Part shown: piece after piece, positions 37,432 to 50,397 of the stretch
Position numbering within the stretch: position 1 is the stretch's first letter
Layout of the letters: each line of letters starts with the position of its first letter
NCBI GenBank assembly: GCA_037074705.1
Contig: CM073593.1
Location: 61,235,501-61,299,500 of the forward strand
DNA from: Zhengitettix transpicula
Taxonomy: Eukaryota > Arthropoda > Insecta > Orthoptera > Tetrigidae
Reading direction: 5' to 3'
Length of the DNA: 64,000 bases
Notes under the pieces: generated by a model
Told to the model about the DNA's origin: nothing
What the model saw: the letters and a program-made list of their open reading frames with translations, nothing else
Database searches by the model: none
Program-made: the position numbers and the translations under genes

Positions 37432-39723
37432 CATTGCAGGTCACAAACAGGGTTTATATGACAGAAATATATTCTTTTTAAAAGAAGCCACTGATATGGT
37501 CAGGTAATAGTTTTTTTTCCTGATAGCTGACCAACAGTCAAACTAAACATCATAGATAATTATTCCTACATAATACGAAGTATCTCATTCACTGTAGAAA
37601 TATGTTAAGGCACACACAAAATAATTATAACAAACAAATTCACCGCATTAAATATTTTTAACCACTAGACACTTATTTAACGTGACGATTAGTAATCGTT
37701 ATAATTTAGGATGCGGAACATTTTTTGACGTTATTAAGATACTATATATTAATTCTAAATAATTATCCTTATGAATTTTGTTTAATCCAAATGTTTTATT
37801 ATTGTAAAAATAGTGCATCAATTCCCGAATATATCTAAGCCACGTATCAGAGAAAAAAAGTAATTTATTCGTATCATATATAAGATTTTTTTCCCCCGTT
37901 TGATGTTTCAGTGACGCTATAAATCAACCTTTTTTCCATTTTTGGTATTATTAGTCGTATTTTGATTCGTCAGTTATCTGAAAACAAGTATTCAAGTAGT
38001 TATACGAGCAATTTCCTTAGTGGGTGTTGTCAAAGTTTCTATGAAGTACTATTTTATTTGGCAAGACGTATATCTACATATTAGCAGCAATTAGTATCTT
38101 TAATATGTATGTGGTACTAGTGTCGTGGCTAAATTTCCGGACTGCGGTGTTGCGGTCAGCCAATGGCCCCGCCATGCACGGTTTCATATTCACGATGGCG
38201 AATACTCAATTTCAATTATTTGCGTTCCAGGAAGCGATAGTGCAAAAGGTTACGTGTAGTATTTGCATGTAGTAAAAACCTTTATTATTTATTTATATGG
38301 AAATTGAAATGCAGTTTAAATTCCTGCAGTTCCAGACATCTTCTGGATGCGCATACAAGAATCATTTATTATCTCTGTGATTACAGAAGTACATATTTTA
38401 TTCACAAACTGCTGATATTTTAACAGCGTAAATATCCGATAAAAACTCCATGGTGCCGTCCCTTTGTCATAAAATCTAACTGCAAAGTGAAGTAGAGATC
38501 ATTATTACCATTCCTTGAATTTTTCATTGTGCGTCCATTTAGGAGAACTCATACCAATGCAGAATGAGCATGTTGTAAAGCCGTCGATTACATCGTTTTT
38601 TTCGTTCAATAGCATATTCGGTTGAGTGCTATTTATAAATGGCTGGATTATCATATCGTAAGCCGAATAAAATATTTTCAGCGAATATGGTGAACACTTC
38701 AGCGAATGAACACTTTGCAATCAGGTTCTCAGATTTGCGTTTACAAAATTATTTTCTTCGTCTCCAATAACTCACTATTGTTGCTAATGACTTTTGCATC
38801 GCTAAGTACTTACTTAGACACAAACTGTTGCTTCATTTGGAAGATTCCGTAAAAATAAAATAAGTTTTAAAAAAAATCATTTTATTTCTCAATGACATCG
38901 AAATTTCTCCACTGTTCTTAATATTCCAGTTCGTACAAGCAATGTTCATTCTCTGAGAGGGGTGTTCATTCACTGGTACTTCGCCCTAAAACTTCAAGGT
39001 ATACTACCATATATTTCTTTAGGTCTTTTATTTATTAAAAGACTATGTGACTGCCCGACGTTGCCCTGGTATTTATTTAAATTAATCGGGAGTAGTAACT
39101 GATTCGACACTAACCTCATGGTAAACAATTCATTTAACCACCATCAATACCGCCAGTGTTTGGAACATTTACCCATTTACGGTCCCCTCCCCGACCTAAA
39201 CCCTAGACTTCAAATAAACCACGACGATGACTGACGTTATACGGAAACTCTCCTACTACATAAAATAAAAGTGTCTAAAAAAATCACGGCAAAGAAAAAC
39301 AGTAAAAAATACTCGCTACCTTAATAAAGTCAAAAACTACAGCCGATATCTTAAATGAGTAAACAACTACAACCATTAACTAAATAGAGACCAAGATATC
39401 TCGTACCCTAAGAAAAAAAGTTTTTACTCCGTAACTAAAGACGGTCAAAACTACTCCGAGTAACTTTTTTGTCAACCACGTCCACTTCCACGAAGTGGAA
39501 CATAAAATTTCATTAACCACCTAGGTTAATGCGATAATTAAACTCAGCCACTCATATAACTCCGGAATCGACACTCATATCGGTCTTTTTTGCATTTTTA
39601 TGTAAAACCGTTTCACCATCAATCACATCATAGCAGTGCTTCCTTCCCTTGCGTTTTAGTGTTAAAATTAGACGCTTAAAAATTATAGTCTAGTCTATAG
39701 CCTAGTCTAGCTTTCATTATTTC

Positions 39724-40225
39724 GGTATCGCACTATTTAACAGCCTTCCTGAACATGTAAAGAACATCAACAACTACAACGCATTCGTCAAGGAGTGTAA
39801 AACTTTTCTTGTAAATGGAACTTATTACTCCGTACACGTTTTGTATCGGTCTCACATTCGTTGAACTGCCTTGCCTACAAAATTGCCGAATATGCTATAA
39901 ATATGTAAATAGTTCGTCCAGTTTTCCCCTTTTGGTTCTGTTTTTCATGCCTCTGCTTTCTGTTTTAGTAAATATCCATGACGACATCCCTCCGTACCAA
40001 TCGACAGGAAATGAATACCAGGAAATGATTACTGTCGTGTGCGTTTTTCCTAAAGATTGTAGTGACTAGACAAATGTGAACAGATATGAATATTTTTTTT
40101 GTGTGTGTAACCTGTTAATATTAATTCTGTTGATATGTAATTTATCTACTGTACATTTGTGACGAATCACATTTCCTCTTAAGAGGGCTAATGGTGAATA
40201 AATCTATCTATCTATTTATAGAATG
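39724..40225 (+). pseudogene. Non-LTR retrotransposon pol C-terminal end with 3' UTR and (TCTA)n tail
   Basis: The frame from 39724 reads GIALFNSLPEHVKNINNYNA, then FVKECKTFLVNGTYYSV, and a stop near 39862. The pattern G-x-x-L-F-N-x-L-P-x-x-x-K followed by a basic stretch, F-L and YSV is the C-terminal end of Jockey/CR1-type LINE polyproteins. About 360 bp of non-coding sequence follow, ending GGTGAATAAATCTATCTATC, a simple-repeat tail typical of such elements. The coding part is only about 45 codons because the element is 5'-truncated or decayed upstream. Confidence 0.75.
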
Positions 40226-40244
40226 ACACTATCAAATTAAGACA

Positions 40245-40811
40245 CCCCGAAAACGTTTTATTCGACGCTAATAATGTCCACCCCATCCCCAGAGGCAGTA
40301 GGTGTGTCTTAACCCCTCAGTGTTTGTTCCTGGATCGTAAGTAACATGTGTATAAAGTTTTGTAGAAATTGGTCTACGCAATTCAGTTTTTAAACGGAAA
40401 TTGTTTCAGCCCCTTCCACCGCCACTCCATCATGCTAAATGTCAGAAATAAACGCATTGGGTTCCATAACCCTGTATTTTACATCAATCTCGGTTGTTTT
40501 TCGTTATTTTTATCTAACGCCCCTCCACCCCCTTCCTTATTGGTGCTTTAAGTGGGTGAAATTATACACTAAAACATGTGGATAGAAACTATTAATCACA
40601 AAAACCCGGAAAGTGATTAATCGACTCTAATATCCGCCGTTTTACAATTTTTTTAATTTTCATCCCCATTCATTCCTTGGGAGTTTCCTAACGCTTGGAA
40701 AGATCGACACACACCTTCGCGTGCGTGCGTACAACAACTCACCAAAGTTTCATCCTAAGCGGATGAATGGTTTAGGACTGCATAAGCGACACACAAAGAC
40801 AGACATTCATT

Positions 40812-40815
<4 letters not shown>
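40245..40815 (+). repeat. LINE-3'-end-like GC-rich repeat with TA/GA tail
   Basis: Same family as 17.2-19.6 kb: GAGGCAGTAGGTGTGTCTTA, then TGTTTGTTCCTGGATCG, then CCATAACCCTGTATTTTACA, GGTGAAATTATACACT and CCGCCGTTTTACA. It ends AGTTTCATCCTAAGCGGATG, ATAAGCGACACACAAAGACA and a TA run. That ending, with an ataagcgac-agacagaca word then TA repeats, is the usual 3' terminus of insect LINEs of this kind, so this copy shows the true 3' end of the family. Confidence 0.65.

Positions 40816-40865
<50 letters not shown>
40811..40865. repeat. Compound (TA)n(GA)n microsatellite
   Basis: TA to about 40829, then GA. It is probably derived from the tail of the preceding element. Confidence 0.95.
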
Positions 40866-40868
<3 letters not shown>

Positions 40869-40877
40869 GGATGGAAA

Positions 40878-40952
40878 AATCTTGCCGAACCGGGATTCTA
40901 ACTCGGAACCTCTACTTTGTATGTGGGTACTCTCCCATCTGAGCTATCCCAG
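40878..40952 (-). repeat. tRNA-like pseudogene / tRNA-derived SINE head
   Basis: The minus strand reads TGCTGGGATAGCTCAGATGG, GAGAGT, then GAGGTTCCGAGTTAGAATCC and CGGTTCGGCA. The 7-bp acceptor pairs end to end (with G-U pairs), the D arm GCTC/GAGT pairs, and the T arm has one mismatch and TTAGAAT instead of TTCGAAT. The anticodon stem is broken (two mismatches), so it is not a working tRNA gene. A further GGGTTCGATTCCCG B box lies 90 bp to the right on the plus strand (about 41045), suggesting paired copies. Confidence 0.6.
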
Positions 40953-42799
40953 CAGAGTCTCAGCCAGGAAGATAATTTTTAGTATATTGTATAAGCCTAA
41001 GCCCAGGTTCGCCTACAGTTTAATAGATCACATTCTTCATTGCCGGGTTCGATTCCCGAACCGGCCTATATTTTCTGATATTATTTCAATTCATTATAGT
41101 ATTGCTAGGGTAATTTAACGTGTTGCTAATAAGATCGTGTAGCGTTTAATTGAAACTTGAACCTGTTGGAATCTATTTCACCATACCTGGATTAATTATA
41201 GATATTGGAAACAATCGGCACAACACAACAATATATTCGTAACGCATGCTCTCATTGATCAATTTCCCGTCAGACGATGAGAAACATATATTAGCCAGGC
41301 AATAAAGTTCACGATGGTTAATTGCACTCTGAATATGTATAAGTATAATGCAGAAATGCTAATTAAAGGAATACATTGTTTGTTTTATTCCAATATTCAT
41401 CTTGACTTCCACAAATATAAACGAAAATTAAATCAAAATATAGTGTTCAGTTGTAAAAATATAAATAAATCAAATAATTTTTAAGGGTTGAAAAAATAAT
41501 TCATGGACGACGGATTTCAGTGGGGTGAAAACTGAATGTACTTTACGTTTTTTTTCCAATTGGCTTCATCCAGAAATTTTCGGTTGCTTGCACTGACAAC
41601 TTAGAAGAGTAACTAAGCGGAAAGAATGTGGCAGCTCAAGCCAAAAAAATACGTCGTGGAAAATTACGAACTTTTCCTGGCTGCAACCCCGATAGAAGGA
41701 CATCAGTAATAGAACAGGGATTAAAAAAACTCCTGGACTTGTGACATGATAAATACATTCAAAGTCTGTATTCAATAATAACAACATGTTGATTATTGTT
41801 GAGAATGGTAACAATGATTATGGCTGATACCGAAGAATTAAGATAGTCATAATTCAACCTGAATTAAAATAAAATTTTCTGAAATCTGAAAGATTGTAAG
41901 AAAAATCTAACGGCTATAGAATCGCAAATTAATAAGTGAGTATTTTTATACGATTAAAATAACACACAAGAACATTACAAAATTTTACGTGGATTCAGTT
42001 GTTAACGGAAGGAAAATATCAAAGGATACATTTATTACTAATTACTAACATTATTGAAGTTTTTTAACAATTAAATAATAAAATAGTCGAAAACAGAAAA
42101 AACCTGATAAACCAACTACAAAAATTAAAATCTCAAAAATAATATCGTAGTGGAATATTACTTATATTTTCGATGCTCTTTTGTGAAAGAGAGAATGTGT
42201 GTGTAAAAGGGGAAAATTGTTATAGTTATTTGCAAATGAGAGCCAATTTGGCCTTGAAGCTCTTCCTCGTGCCGTCGAATCAAATTTGTGCGACGTTGTC
42301 TCATATTATTGTCCACGCAGCCGCAGTAAGGATTTTTCGTCATTCATTATTGACGAAGTGGCAACGATGGTCTATTTCTCTGCTGACGACCAGATCGGCT
42401 CCCATTTGAAAACTATTCTAGATGAGAATTCAGGTTTTCACATTATACACCAAAAACATACAACTATTTACAATTCCGGATAATACTAAACCGTAGGCTG
42501 AACCAGGAGAAATTTATAGAATTCTTCTATTCTTCAATAATATTATTATCTAGGACAAATGAAGAAAAATTAGTCCTCAAAAAGCAATAACTATAAAGCC
42601 GTTAAATTCATTAGAGTGAAGGAAATGATATGACCAAAGAGTAAGGAAAATCTAACAAAGATACCAGCTAATTAAAGCTAATTGATATAATAAATATTAA
42701 GACACACACATATGTTTATATATTATATGTTTTTCTTCCCTTAAAACCAGCTAATCATGGAATGTTCTAGGAGAACGTATCATTAAAGCCATTGTGTAA

Positions 42800-42890
42800 C
42801 AGTTGCATGTTCTGTGACAACGGAAAACATAAAAATGTACTATCGTGACGCATCGTCGGTCAAAGTCTCGATTTACACGACTTTGCTCTG
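42800..42890 (-). repeat. Dispersed repeat copy
   Basis: Holds ATGTACTATCGTGACG (42835-42850) and GTCGGTCAAAGTCTCGATTT, the reverse complement of the gtgacc...gaccgaagattcgtcac layout at 44480. Confidence 0.5.
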
Positions 42891-44479
42891 CAATAAAACC
42901 TATTCATATTAAAATATAAGTTCGTATCGTAGACATTATGGCTGCCAATAATAATTTTTTCTCTAGAATGTTTCAAAGATTTATTGTCAACCCCATTTAT
43001 TAAATTTTTAATAGATCAAAATATACAAATTCAATGTTGCTATATACAACTTTGTTTAATAAATTTTTGATGGCGTCTATTTGAGTGCCCGTTTAATGAA
43101 AACAAAATGTGAATTACATTAAATAAATGTATAAATATATATATATATAATATCTAATTATTATAAGTGATTTTGATCAACGAAACTATTATATACAACT
43201 TTGAATTGATATGGAGATTCTGTATTAGTCTATACCTCATCTCGAACGTGCAATTTAATATCTCTTGTATCGATTAAATATAAGTTTCACAATTTGCATC
43301 CGCCATGTAAATTATTCCACAAGATGATGCTTATTTGAAACTCTACTTAAGCCCCTGCAGCGAGCTTAGCATAGTGAATATTATGAAACTTTGCTCCAAG
43401 ATGAATTAGATCTCTCATATCATCTAAGAAAGTAATTTACAAATGTGTTCATTTAACCATATTGAATACTGGGCTTCGGGGATATAAATTTCCCATTATT
43501 CTTTAGAACGGCCTTTTAAAGTACCTGAAGGTAATTCTCAGTCGTTTCTAGTCACACATTAACGTGTTCAAAATAGTTCACTGCTTCTATTGATGCGAAA
43601 TAAAATCATAATTTATTATTCTTGAATTTAAAAAACGCCCCCTGAGTGTTTCTTTCTGTGTTTTTTTGTTAGTTACTACTTATCCGTCTCAGCTCCAATT
43701 AAATCTGATGTATTTTCCTCTTCATCCCGTAAGAAATATTTAGATTCATTATCAAGAAATATTTCTGAAGCATTTCAAATGGGAAAAAAAACTTTAATTT
43801 AAATAAATTATGACCAAAAATATATTCAATTTGGTTTAATTACATTTAGTATAAATTTTTGATAACTAAAAATATTTTATAAGGTGTTAAATGGTTTTAT
43901 TACGAGGAAAATGTATTATGAATATATATATATATATATATACTATACTAACGATGTACCTGTATAAAATGAGCTTCAAAAATGTGACGACAGTGAATAA
44001 AAACTTGTTATTAAATTAATTGTCCCCTATTAATTATAACAGTTGCAGGAAATTAAGCGTTATAATTTTTCAAATCTATTTATTTTATCGAAGGAACATC
44101 ATTTTCCAAAACAACATTTGTAAAGTTCCATAAAGTAAATTTTATACGTTCCAATCATTTTTCGGACGATGATATATTTAAATAGATACGAAGTGTCTTG
44201 GATATTATAATATTTACCCTCCGGACATCATGAAGAGCTGATATATGTATTTTACACTATCTGAAATATTCATAGTCCGATGTTGTTATAATTTTATATA
44301 TTTCATACTAAAACCGGACTTTCATATTTAGTAGTGAAGTTAATAATGGATTATTCGACAAAATAAATTATTAGAAAGATTATACATTTATAATACCTGC
44401 GGCTGATATAAAAACTATGGGACAATTAAATTAATAATGTTATAAATATCAGACTTCATACATTGGCAGTAGGTATTGA

Positions 44480-44630
44480 AACTAGAAAGTGACCGTGACC
44501 TTGACCGAAGATTCGTCACTAATAGCGTTCATTTTGACGATATTTTCAATGCATATTTCAAAGGTATTGATACCCCATTTGGGTGAAAAAAACGTTATTC
44601 TGACATTGAGTACATTTGAAAGAATATATA
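44480..44630 (+). repeat. Dispersed repeat copy (gtgacc-rich)
   Basis: Reads AGTGACCGTGACCTTGACCG, TTTCAAAGGTATTGATACCC and CATTTGGGTG, a widely dispersed arthropod repeat pattern as I recall it. Shares ordered words with 49040-49205. Non-coding despite a 61-codon ORF. Confidence 0.6.
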
Positions 44631-44999
44631 TATATATATTTGACCTTACACATTATTGTATATATAGAAACTAAGGAATAATGTTTACTGTCAATATTCA
44701 TTAATTACATTAATATAAATTTCTTAGTTTGAGAAACAACTATAGAGTTCTTTATCAGAATAACGATATTATACCCGGAAAATAAGGTACGCGGATAATG
44801 TTAAAATTTAATATAATTAATTAAAATCAAAAAATTTGTTATTAAATTGTTAATAATTTGTGAAAAAAACAACGCTGAAACAAGTAGTAACGATCAAGTG
44901 TTACGTTATCATTAATCAGGATTTAAATCCAGTTTTCATATCCCTGGTTTCCTGTGAAAGGCGAACAGCTACCGACAATTTTATTGCGGCTGAGATTTT

Positions 45000-45220
45000 A
45001 GTTAAAATCCCAGCGGCGCCATGAATAGAGCTCGCTCAGTACCATTCTCTATCGGCCTCCTCCGGTGTATATTTTGCGCCTGTAATAGTACTTTGTGTTA
45101 TTGCAGCAGTAACGTTGAAACTCTGTATTGGATTGGGCGTTTTTATAACTTTTTCCCACCGAGGAATGTGATGCTCGCACGTGTTTCAACTTGTGATCTT
45201 TAAGTAGAAGGGGAGAAAAA
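45000..45220. other. GC-richer island, unidentified
   Basis: CAGCGGCGCCATGAATAGAG and GGCCTCCTCCGGTG stand out from the AT-rich background. ORFs on both strands (45021-45203 plus; 45049-45297 minus) have no family motif. Could be an old repeat, a conserved non-coding block or a small exon. I cannot tell. Confidence 0.25.
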
Positions 45221-48200
45221 GAACAAAGGAAACGGTTGCAATAAAACCGACCTCGGCGTTTAGCAAACTTCATAAAAGAAAACATCCTGAGAGCCAAGTT
45301 GAATTACTAATTTATCATGATTGTGTTGCTTTCTACATGCCATTTATGAGTCTCGCGGCAAGGCAAGAAATATTTCACCGTTTGACGGCTAAATTATGCG
45401 GAATATCTCAGCACTCCGATAATTTTCGAGAACCTTGGGGCAACTAATGTCGAAATTGTCCGTCATTCCACTCAAGATAAAGTGATAAGGACTAACGATC
45501 GACTAGCCCGTCGGGTTTAAAGGGCAATATTTGCTTCAGGAACGGGGAAGTGAGACCACAAAGCCGAGCCAGGGCCTCTCTGAGAGCAAAAGTATTTGCG
45601 ACATTTGTGCGACCACACGCCGTCGGAAATATTTACTTTGCCGCGATTGCGTTGCTCCTGGACAAAGCTAGATCAACATTGATTGATTGATACTCAGACC
45701 GCAGCGCGATTAAAAAAGGATGATTTATTCCTAACTAAGTAATTCAAGAAGCTTTCGGCTTTGGTTAACTATATTAGGTGGAAACGTGTCCCCATAAGTT
45801 TTGACCGATAAACCAGAGGTGAATGAATTATAGTAAATTAAATAAAAAATAAAATAATTAGTCTTATATAAATAATTCAAAAATGTAAAAGAAAACTATG
45901 ATTTTTAACATTTACTATATCGCCTGCGCTTAAAAAATGAACTATTTTAAATCATTGACTATTTTAAAACTTACGATTTAGGTGACCTTCATATTTCCCT
46001 ACTTGCCTCAAAGAATACGACATATAGTACTTAATAGTTTACAGACTTGATACCAAATTTATGGAGGACTGATCACCCACAACCGTTTATACTAATCACG
46101 CTTCTCCAACTTTGTTACAGCAAACTGCATTACCCAAAGGATAGGATTTGCTTGCACAGCTATCCGAGATAGATGGTTTTTCTCAGAATTCAGTCAAGAC
46201 TCCTGAAGCCTAATACCAGCCTTTGGCTTGTTTACCCCAACCTCTGTTCGGAATCGCTGCAAACAAACTCGAAGGTAAAACACTGACCTGCATAAGCGGA
46301 GAAATTGGATCCTTCCCTAGGCACACAATTGCTTAGGATCCTACCCATTTACCGTCAGATACAAACGAGCGACCAAAACCAGCGACATTTCTAGACAAAG
46401 CGTCTAACTGGTGCGATGTTCAGAGCTCAAACACAACACAGAACTGACCCGATTCAGCCAAATAGAATTATGCGAAGCGAACAAGCACAACTATGTCTAC
46501 TGCCTACTAAACGGTAAACAGCAGCTCAGCAAGCAAAGCTAAATGGCAAAAACAGGCCGAACTGTGCGTTGCAATCATGTAGAATTCAAGCCATCATACT
46601 GATAAAATTGTCTAATATTTTCTTTTCTGGATATGTAAATTGCCATACTAATCAATCGAATGTATGCATATCGAATATTTATTTTATTAACTGTGAATGG
46701 TAATTAAGTTGAATAACCATTTGTGTCACTGTTTATACTGTTACGGTCTGCAAAATCAGTGCTTAATGTTTTATAATTATCTGTTAATCAATTTGAGCTA
46801 CACGAATGTGATTAAGGAAGAAATAATTATACACAAAACGTTAAAATGTAGTGTGGTCTAATAAATACTGAAGCTCTGTCGTCAAAATATTCCTTCCGTT
46901 ATAATAATCATTACTTACGAATAAGAGAGTATTTTCATTATTATATTTATCTTTTACAGAATTTTTGGGCATGTAGACAAGTAAAATTCATCTCAATGGA
47001 AAAGAAACTTTAAAAAAAAGAATGTATGAACAACTTCATTATCCGAGGATATATTTTTACCCTTAACATCATTCATTTTCTTAATGTTGTTTTTGTAACA
47101 AACATTTGTTCGTGGAATATATTCACTTCGCCCAACCTGTATCCTTACAAATTAAAAATACCCTCTCTGGTACTTTTTGTTTTTCCTTCTAACGCTCCCA
47201 ATTTACAACAATTAATTCATGGACAACGTATAACCAAAAAGAAAATTATTTTAATTAATTTCCATATTTTCCTTTTGTAAATATCCCCCACATTAGTTAA
47301 CTGTAAACACATTTTAATAGATCTGAGAATCATATTTATTCTTAACTTCCCCTGTGTTCTTTACTAAATAAAGTAGAAAATACGAAAGTTTAATTCTGGG
47401 AATTTAATGGTACGACTTTCTCGAAGAAAACTTAATAAAGGATAAAAAAGATCCAAGGCAATAACAGCGCCCAAAGTTCAAGTTTACACATCACAACAAT
47501 TAAATAAGTTTTACTCCTCAAATTGGAGTTTTTTCGTAGAAAAAATTAATAAAATTTTACTTGGTAAAATGCCCTCGTCGAAAACAAAAGGTCGCTAATT
47601 GAAACGCTGAATATTAACAGCCACTGGATAATAAAGTGCACGTCACACTTACGGAAGAAACAGACTTGTTTATTTGAATGTTTCATTTTTCACATTTTTG
47701 GACATTAAACCAATATTTGAACTTGTGCATTTTAACATATATTCTGTTGTCTTGCTTTGGGTTTTTAACAGAATATTCTACAAATCAAGTCTCTTTCAAC
47801 ATAAAAAAAACACTTCGTTACTCATAGACAAGACACAAAAAATTATTTTTAAGCTAAGACTAAGACTTCGGAGCATGATTAGGTTTTATAGGATTTCAGG
47901 TTATTATAAAATACACATATATGACATAGGGTTTCATCCTATATTACGTACCAATTAATTTGTATTTCGATGCCCTCAGTCAGGTTCTCCCAGTTTTCAA
48001 AACGTGTAAATTTGTTTAAGTAAGTAATTGTGACATAGTCAAATTAATTAACTCATTTGGAAGGTAATCAACAATTGATCCAGTCAGGCTGGGAAGAAAT
48101 AGTATTTCAAATTTTCGAGGACCTGACGTCAACGTACAATGTATTCGTTTTCCATTTTTTAATAAAACAATACGCGCAGCATTGGATGTAGTCGCATCTA

Positions 48201-48249
48201 CACTTCTCGTGAAATTAATAATTTTAATTTTATATGTTACAAATACATA

Positions 48250-48340
48250 CATATTTATGGTATAATGTTGAAATATATATATCAAGTGAAATTCACGTGA
48301 ATGTACTATCGTGACGGTCACGATTTATACGACTTAACCA
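48250..48340 (-). repeat. Dispersed repeat copy
   Basis: Contains ATGTACTATCGTGACG at 48301-48316 with the flanking TTGAAATATATATATCAAG, the diverged reverse complement of the 44480 copy. Forms an inverted pair with 49040-49205. Confidence 0.5.
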
Positions 48341-49039
48341 TCCTAAAAAATGTACACGTAAAAAATCGTTAAGAAGCCTCAGCGATAAGGAAGTTATTTT
48401 TAGTTGTCAAACCAAGATACTTTTTCGTACGGATAATTATGGATTTGGCTGCAAAAATTATTTTCAGGCTCGTATAATAGCCAGGTGTCAGATCTCTCCC
48501 TTGTGTCTGTAATAGCCTTAACAGAGCTAACGTGGAACAGCAAACAGAAATATCGCTTCTTGGTTCGTGTTTATAAACAAACAGAATACTAACACAATTT
48601 TACGATCAAGGAATGCACTGATCCATTACTTGCTATTCAGACCGGTTTATCAGGTGAGAATGAACGAATTATACACCATCCTAATTTTCTGCATCTGATG
48701 TAAATCCTATGTTTCTCATCGTAATTACGTTGAAGCCTTTCTGATAAAATATTAATGTATTTTAAGGAGTCTACTGGCGCGTCCATATTACATTCGACTG
48801 CATCTGAATAACTCAAGAACATCAAACAATATTTTGTGTTTCTCCAACAATTTTGCCGACAGACCAACTCCTCGATTTAAATTTGTTATCAATAGTTTTA
48901 CGCCTATCTGAGCTGGCAAATCAATATTTTGGAGAAGTTTGACGATTTAGGAAGGTAACATTTTGACGTCAAAGAGATAAGTCACGATCATCTATATTCG
49001 TTTTAAATATGAATATCCTTTATTGGAGGGTAACGTTGT

Positions 49040-49205
49040 ATAAATCTGACCGTGACCGTCGATACGTCACGATAGTAATTTTTTCATGAAATTCCGACGA
49101 CATACTATATATTTCATCTAAGATATCACATATGTGAGCATAATCAAATACATAAGATTTGCTAACTTGGGTGCACGACGATTTTTCCGTCATTGAGTCC
49201 ATATT
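49040..49205 (+). repeat. Dispersed repeat copy
   Basis: CTGACCGTGACCGTCGATAC, CGTCACGATAGTAA (49065-49078) and ACTTGGGTGCACGACG, then GTCATTGAGTCCATATTT parallel GACCTTGACCGAAGATTCGT, GGGTGAAAAAAACG and GACATTGAGTACATTTG at 44480-44630. Confidence 0.55.
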
Positions 49206-49756
49206 TATTCAAATTGGTTTATCTTCGTCAGACGTTGTTGAGACTGAAGCAGAATTAACAATGACTTATACAGTATATATATATAATTTTAAAAAATTTC
49301 TAATTTGACTACAGTTATTTTGAATAGAAGAGTAGAAAAATCTATTGTTGACTCCCAAAAAATATACTTTATTTTCTATTATATATTCATCAGAGCGTTC
49401 AACGTAATCGTGAGATTCATTCTGTTTAAAAAAACAAACAGAAAAAGACACGAAAAATAACTATGCAATAATTTTTGCTTAAAATACAATTTTATTATTA
49501 TATAAAAATTTTTATGCATACAACGCACTGAATATATCACAGTAACATTCCAGTTAATAATTATTAAATTAATACTAGGTAACATAATAAGATCTTATAA
49601 GACCACTTGAGCTGTTGTCAGTCCCGCGTCATTTGCTGTTACGACCAGAGAAGGTAAAAAATATATCGATCATAATTATAAGCATATACCGATATATCGT
49701 GTTTTGTCTAACTAAATTATAAATTATTATTTATAAATACGAAATATGTATCTATC

Positions 49757-49792
49757 TATATATATATATAATATGTATATATATATATATAT
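49757..49792. repeat. (TA)n microsatellite, interrupted
   Basis: TA repeats broken by ATATG. Confidence 0.9.
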
Positions 49793-50105
49793 AACCCGCA
49801 AATCAAAAATCAAAATATAAATGATAAGGGAATATCTTTAACAATTTTAAAAATAATTTAGTCATTTTTATCACTTGAAGTATTTATATGAAAAAACTAT
49901 AATGTCCAAAATAGAAAATAATAATAAAAACACGTCATTAATATTTACATCAATATAAAGAGATAGTTGTTATTATTTTTTTAGTTATTTAAAATCTCAT
50001 AATAAAAAATTATATAATAAAATTTCTGGACTTAAAAATTATTACAGTTTTGTTTTTTGTGGTTTACTGTTTTTTATCATAGAATATATAATTTATATAT
50101 ATATA

Positions 50106-50255
50106 TAACTAAAACGGATAAAGTTAATTTTTGGAGTTTGTTATAAACCAAAGTTAATAAAAACAGTGTTCAATTACTTTTGAAGTGTAGAACGTTTCAT
50201 TAAAGTAATTTTTCTTTTTTTAGTATTTTTTAAAGTTCACTAGATTTTGAAATAT
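50106..50255 (+). repeat. Direct repeat, left copy (pair with 51508-51652)
   Basis: CTAAAACGGATAAAGTTAAT, TTTTTGGAGTTTGTTA, ACCAAAGTTAATAAAAAC and GTGTAGAACGTTTC occur in the same order at 51508-51652, 1.4 kb away. The retroposon 50398-50951 lies between them. Could be two copies of a dispersed repeat, or remnants of long terminal direct repeats. Confidence 0.8.
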
Positions 50256-50385
50256 GTATCGATGTGAATACAAATATCTTTGCTGTGACCTTTATTTCTG
50301 GAGTGTGTATTCATGAATTGAGGGCTTACTTTCCTCAATTTAAATTGAATTCAAGGAAAATTAATTTTCAGAACTTTTTGAGATT

Positions 50386-50397
50386 CCCTTCTCTTTT
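50386..50397. repeat. Target-site duplication, left
   Basis: CCCTTCTCTTTT, identical to 50952-50963, immediately outside the T run of the retroposon. Confidence 0.75.

Noticed and set aside
38095..38215. tRNA-like or SINE-like stretch (GTGTCGTGGCTAAATTTCCG)
   Set aside because: No B box and no second copy in the window; too weak to list.
39815..40069. 84-codon plus-strand ORF with hydrophobic stretches
   Set aside because: Lies in the 3' UTR of the LINE relic, out of frame with its pol C-terminus.
46050..46580. GC-moderate block with inverted GGATCC/AGGATCC words as a possible exon
   Set aside because: Stops in all frames over short distances, no recognisable motif, and the inverted words are too short to mean anything.
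48637..48867. 76-codon minus-strand ORF possibly protein-like
   Set aside because: Less AT-biased than most, but no family recognised, and it sits between two dispersed repeat copies. No basis to call a gene.
48301..49078. A 780-bp transposon with inverted termini carrying CTATCGTGACG
   Set aside because: Similarity among copies extends outside the supposed ends, so these are inverted copies of a dispersed repeat rather than TIRs.
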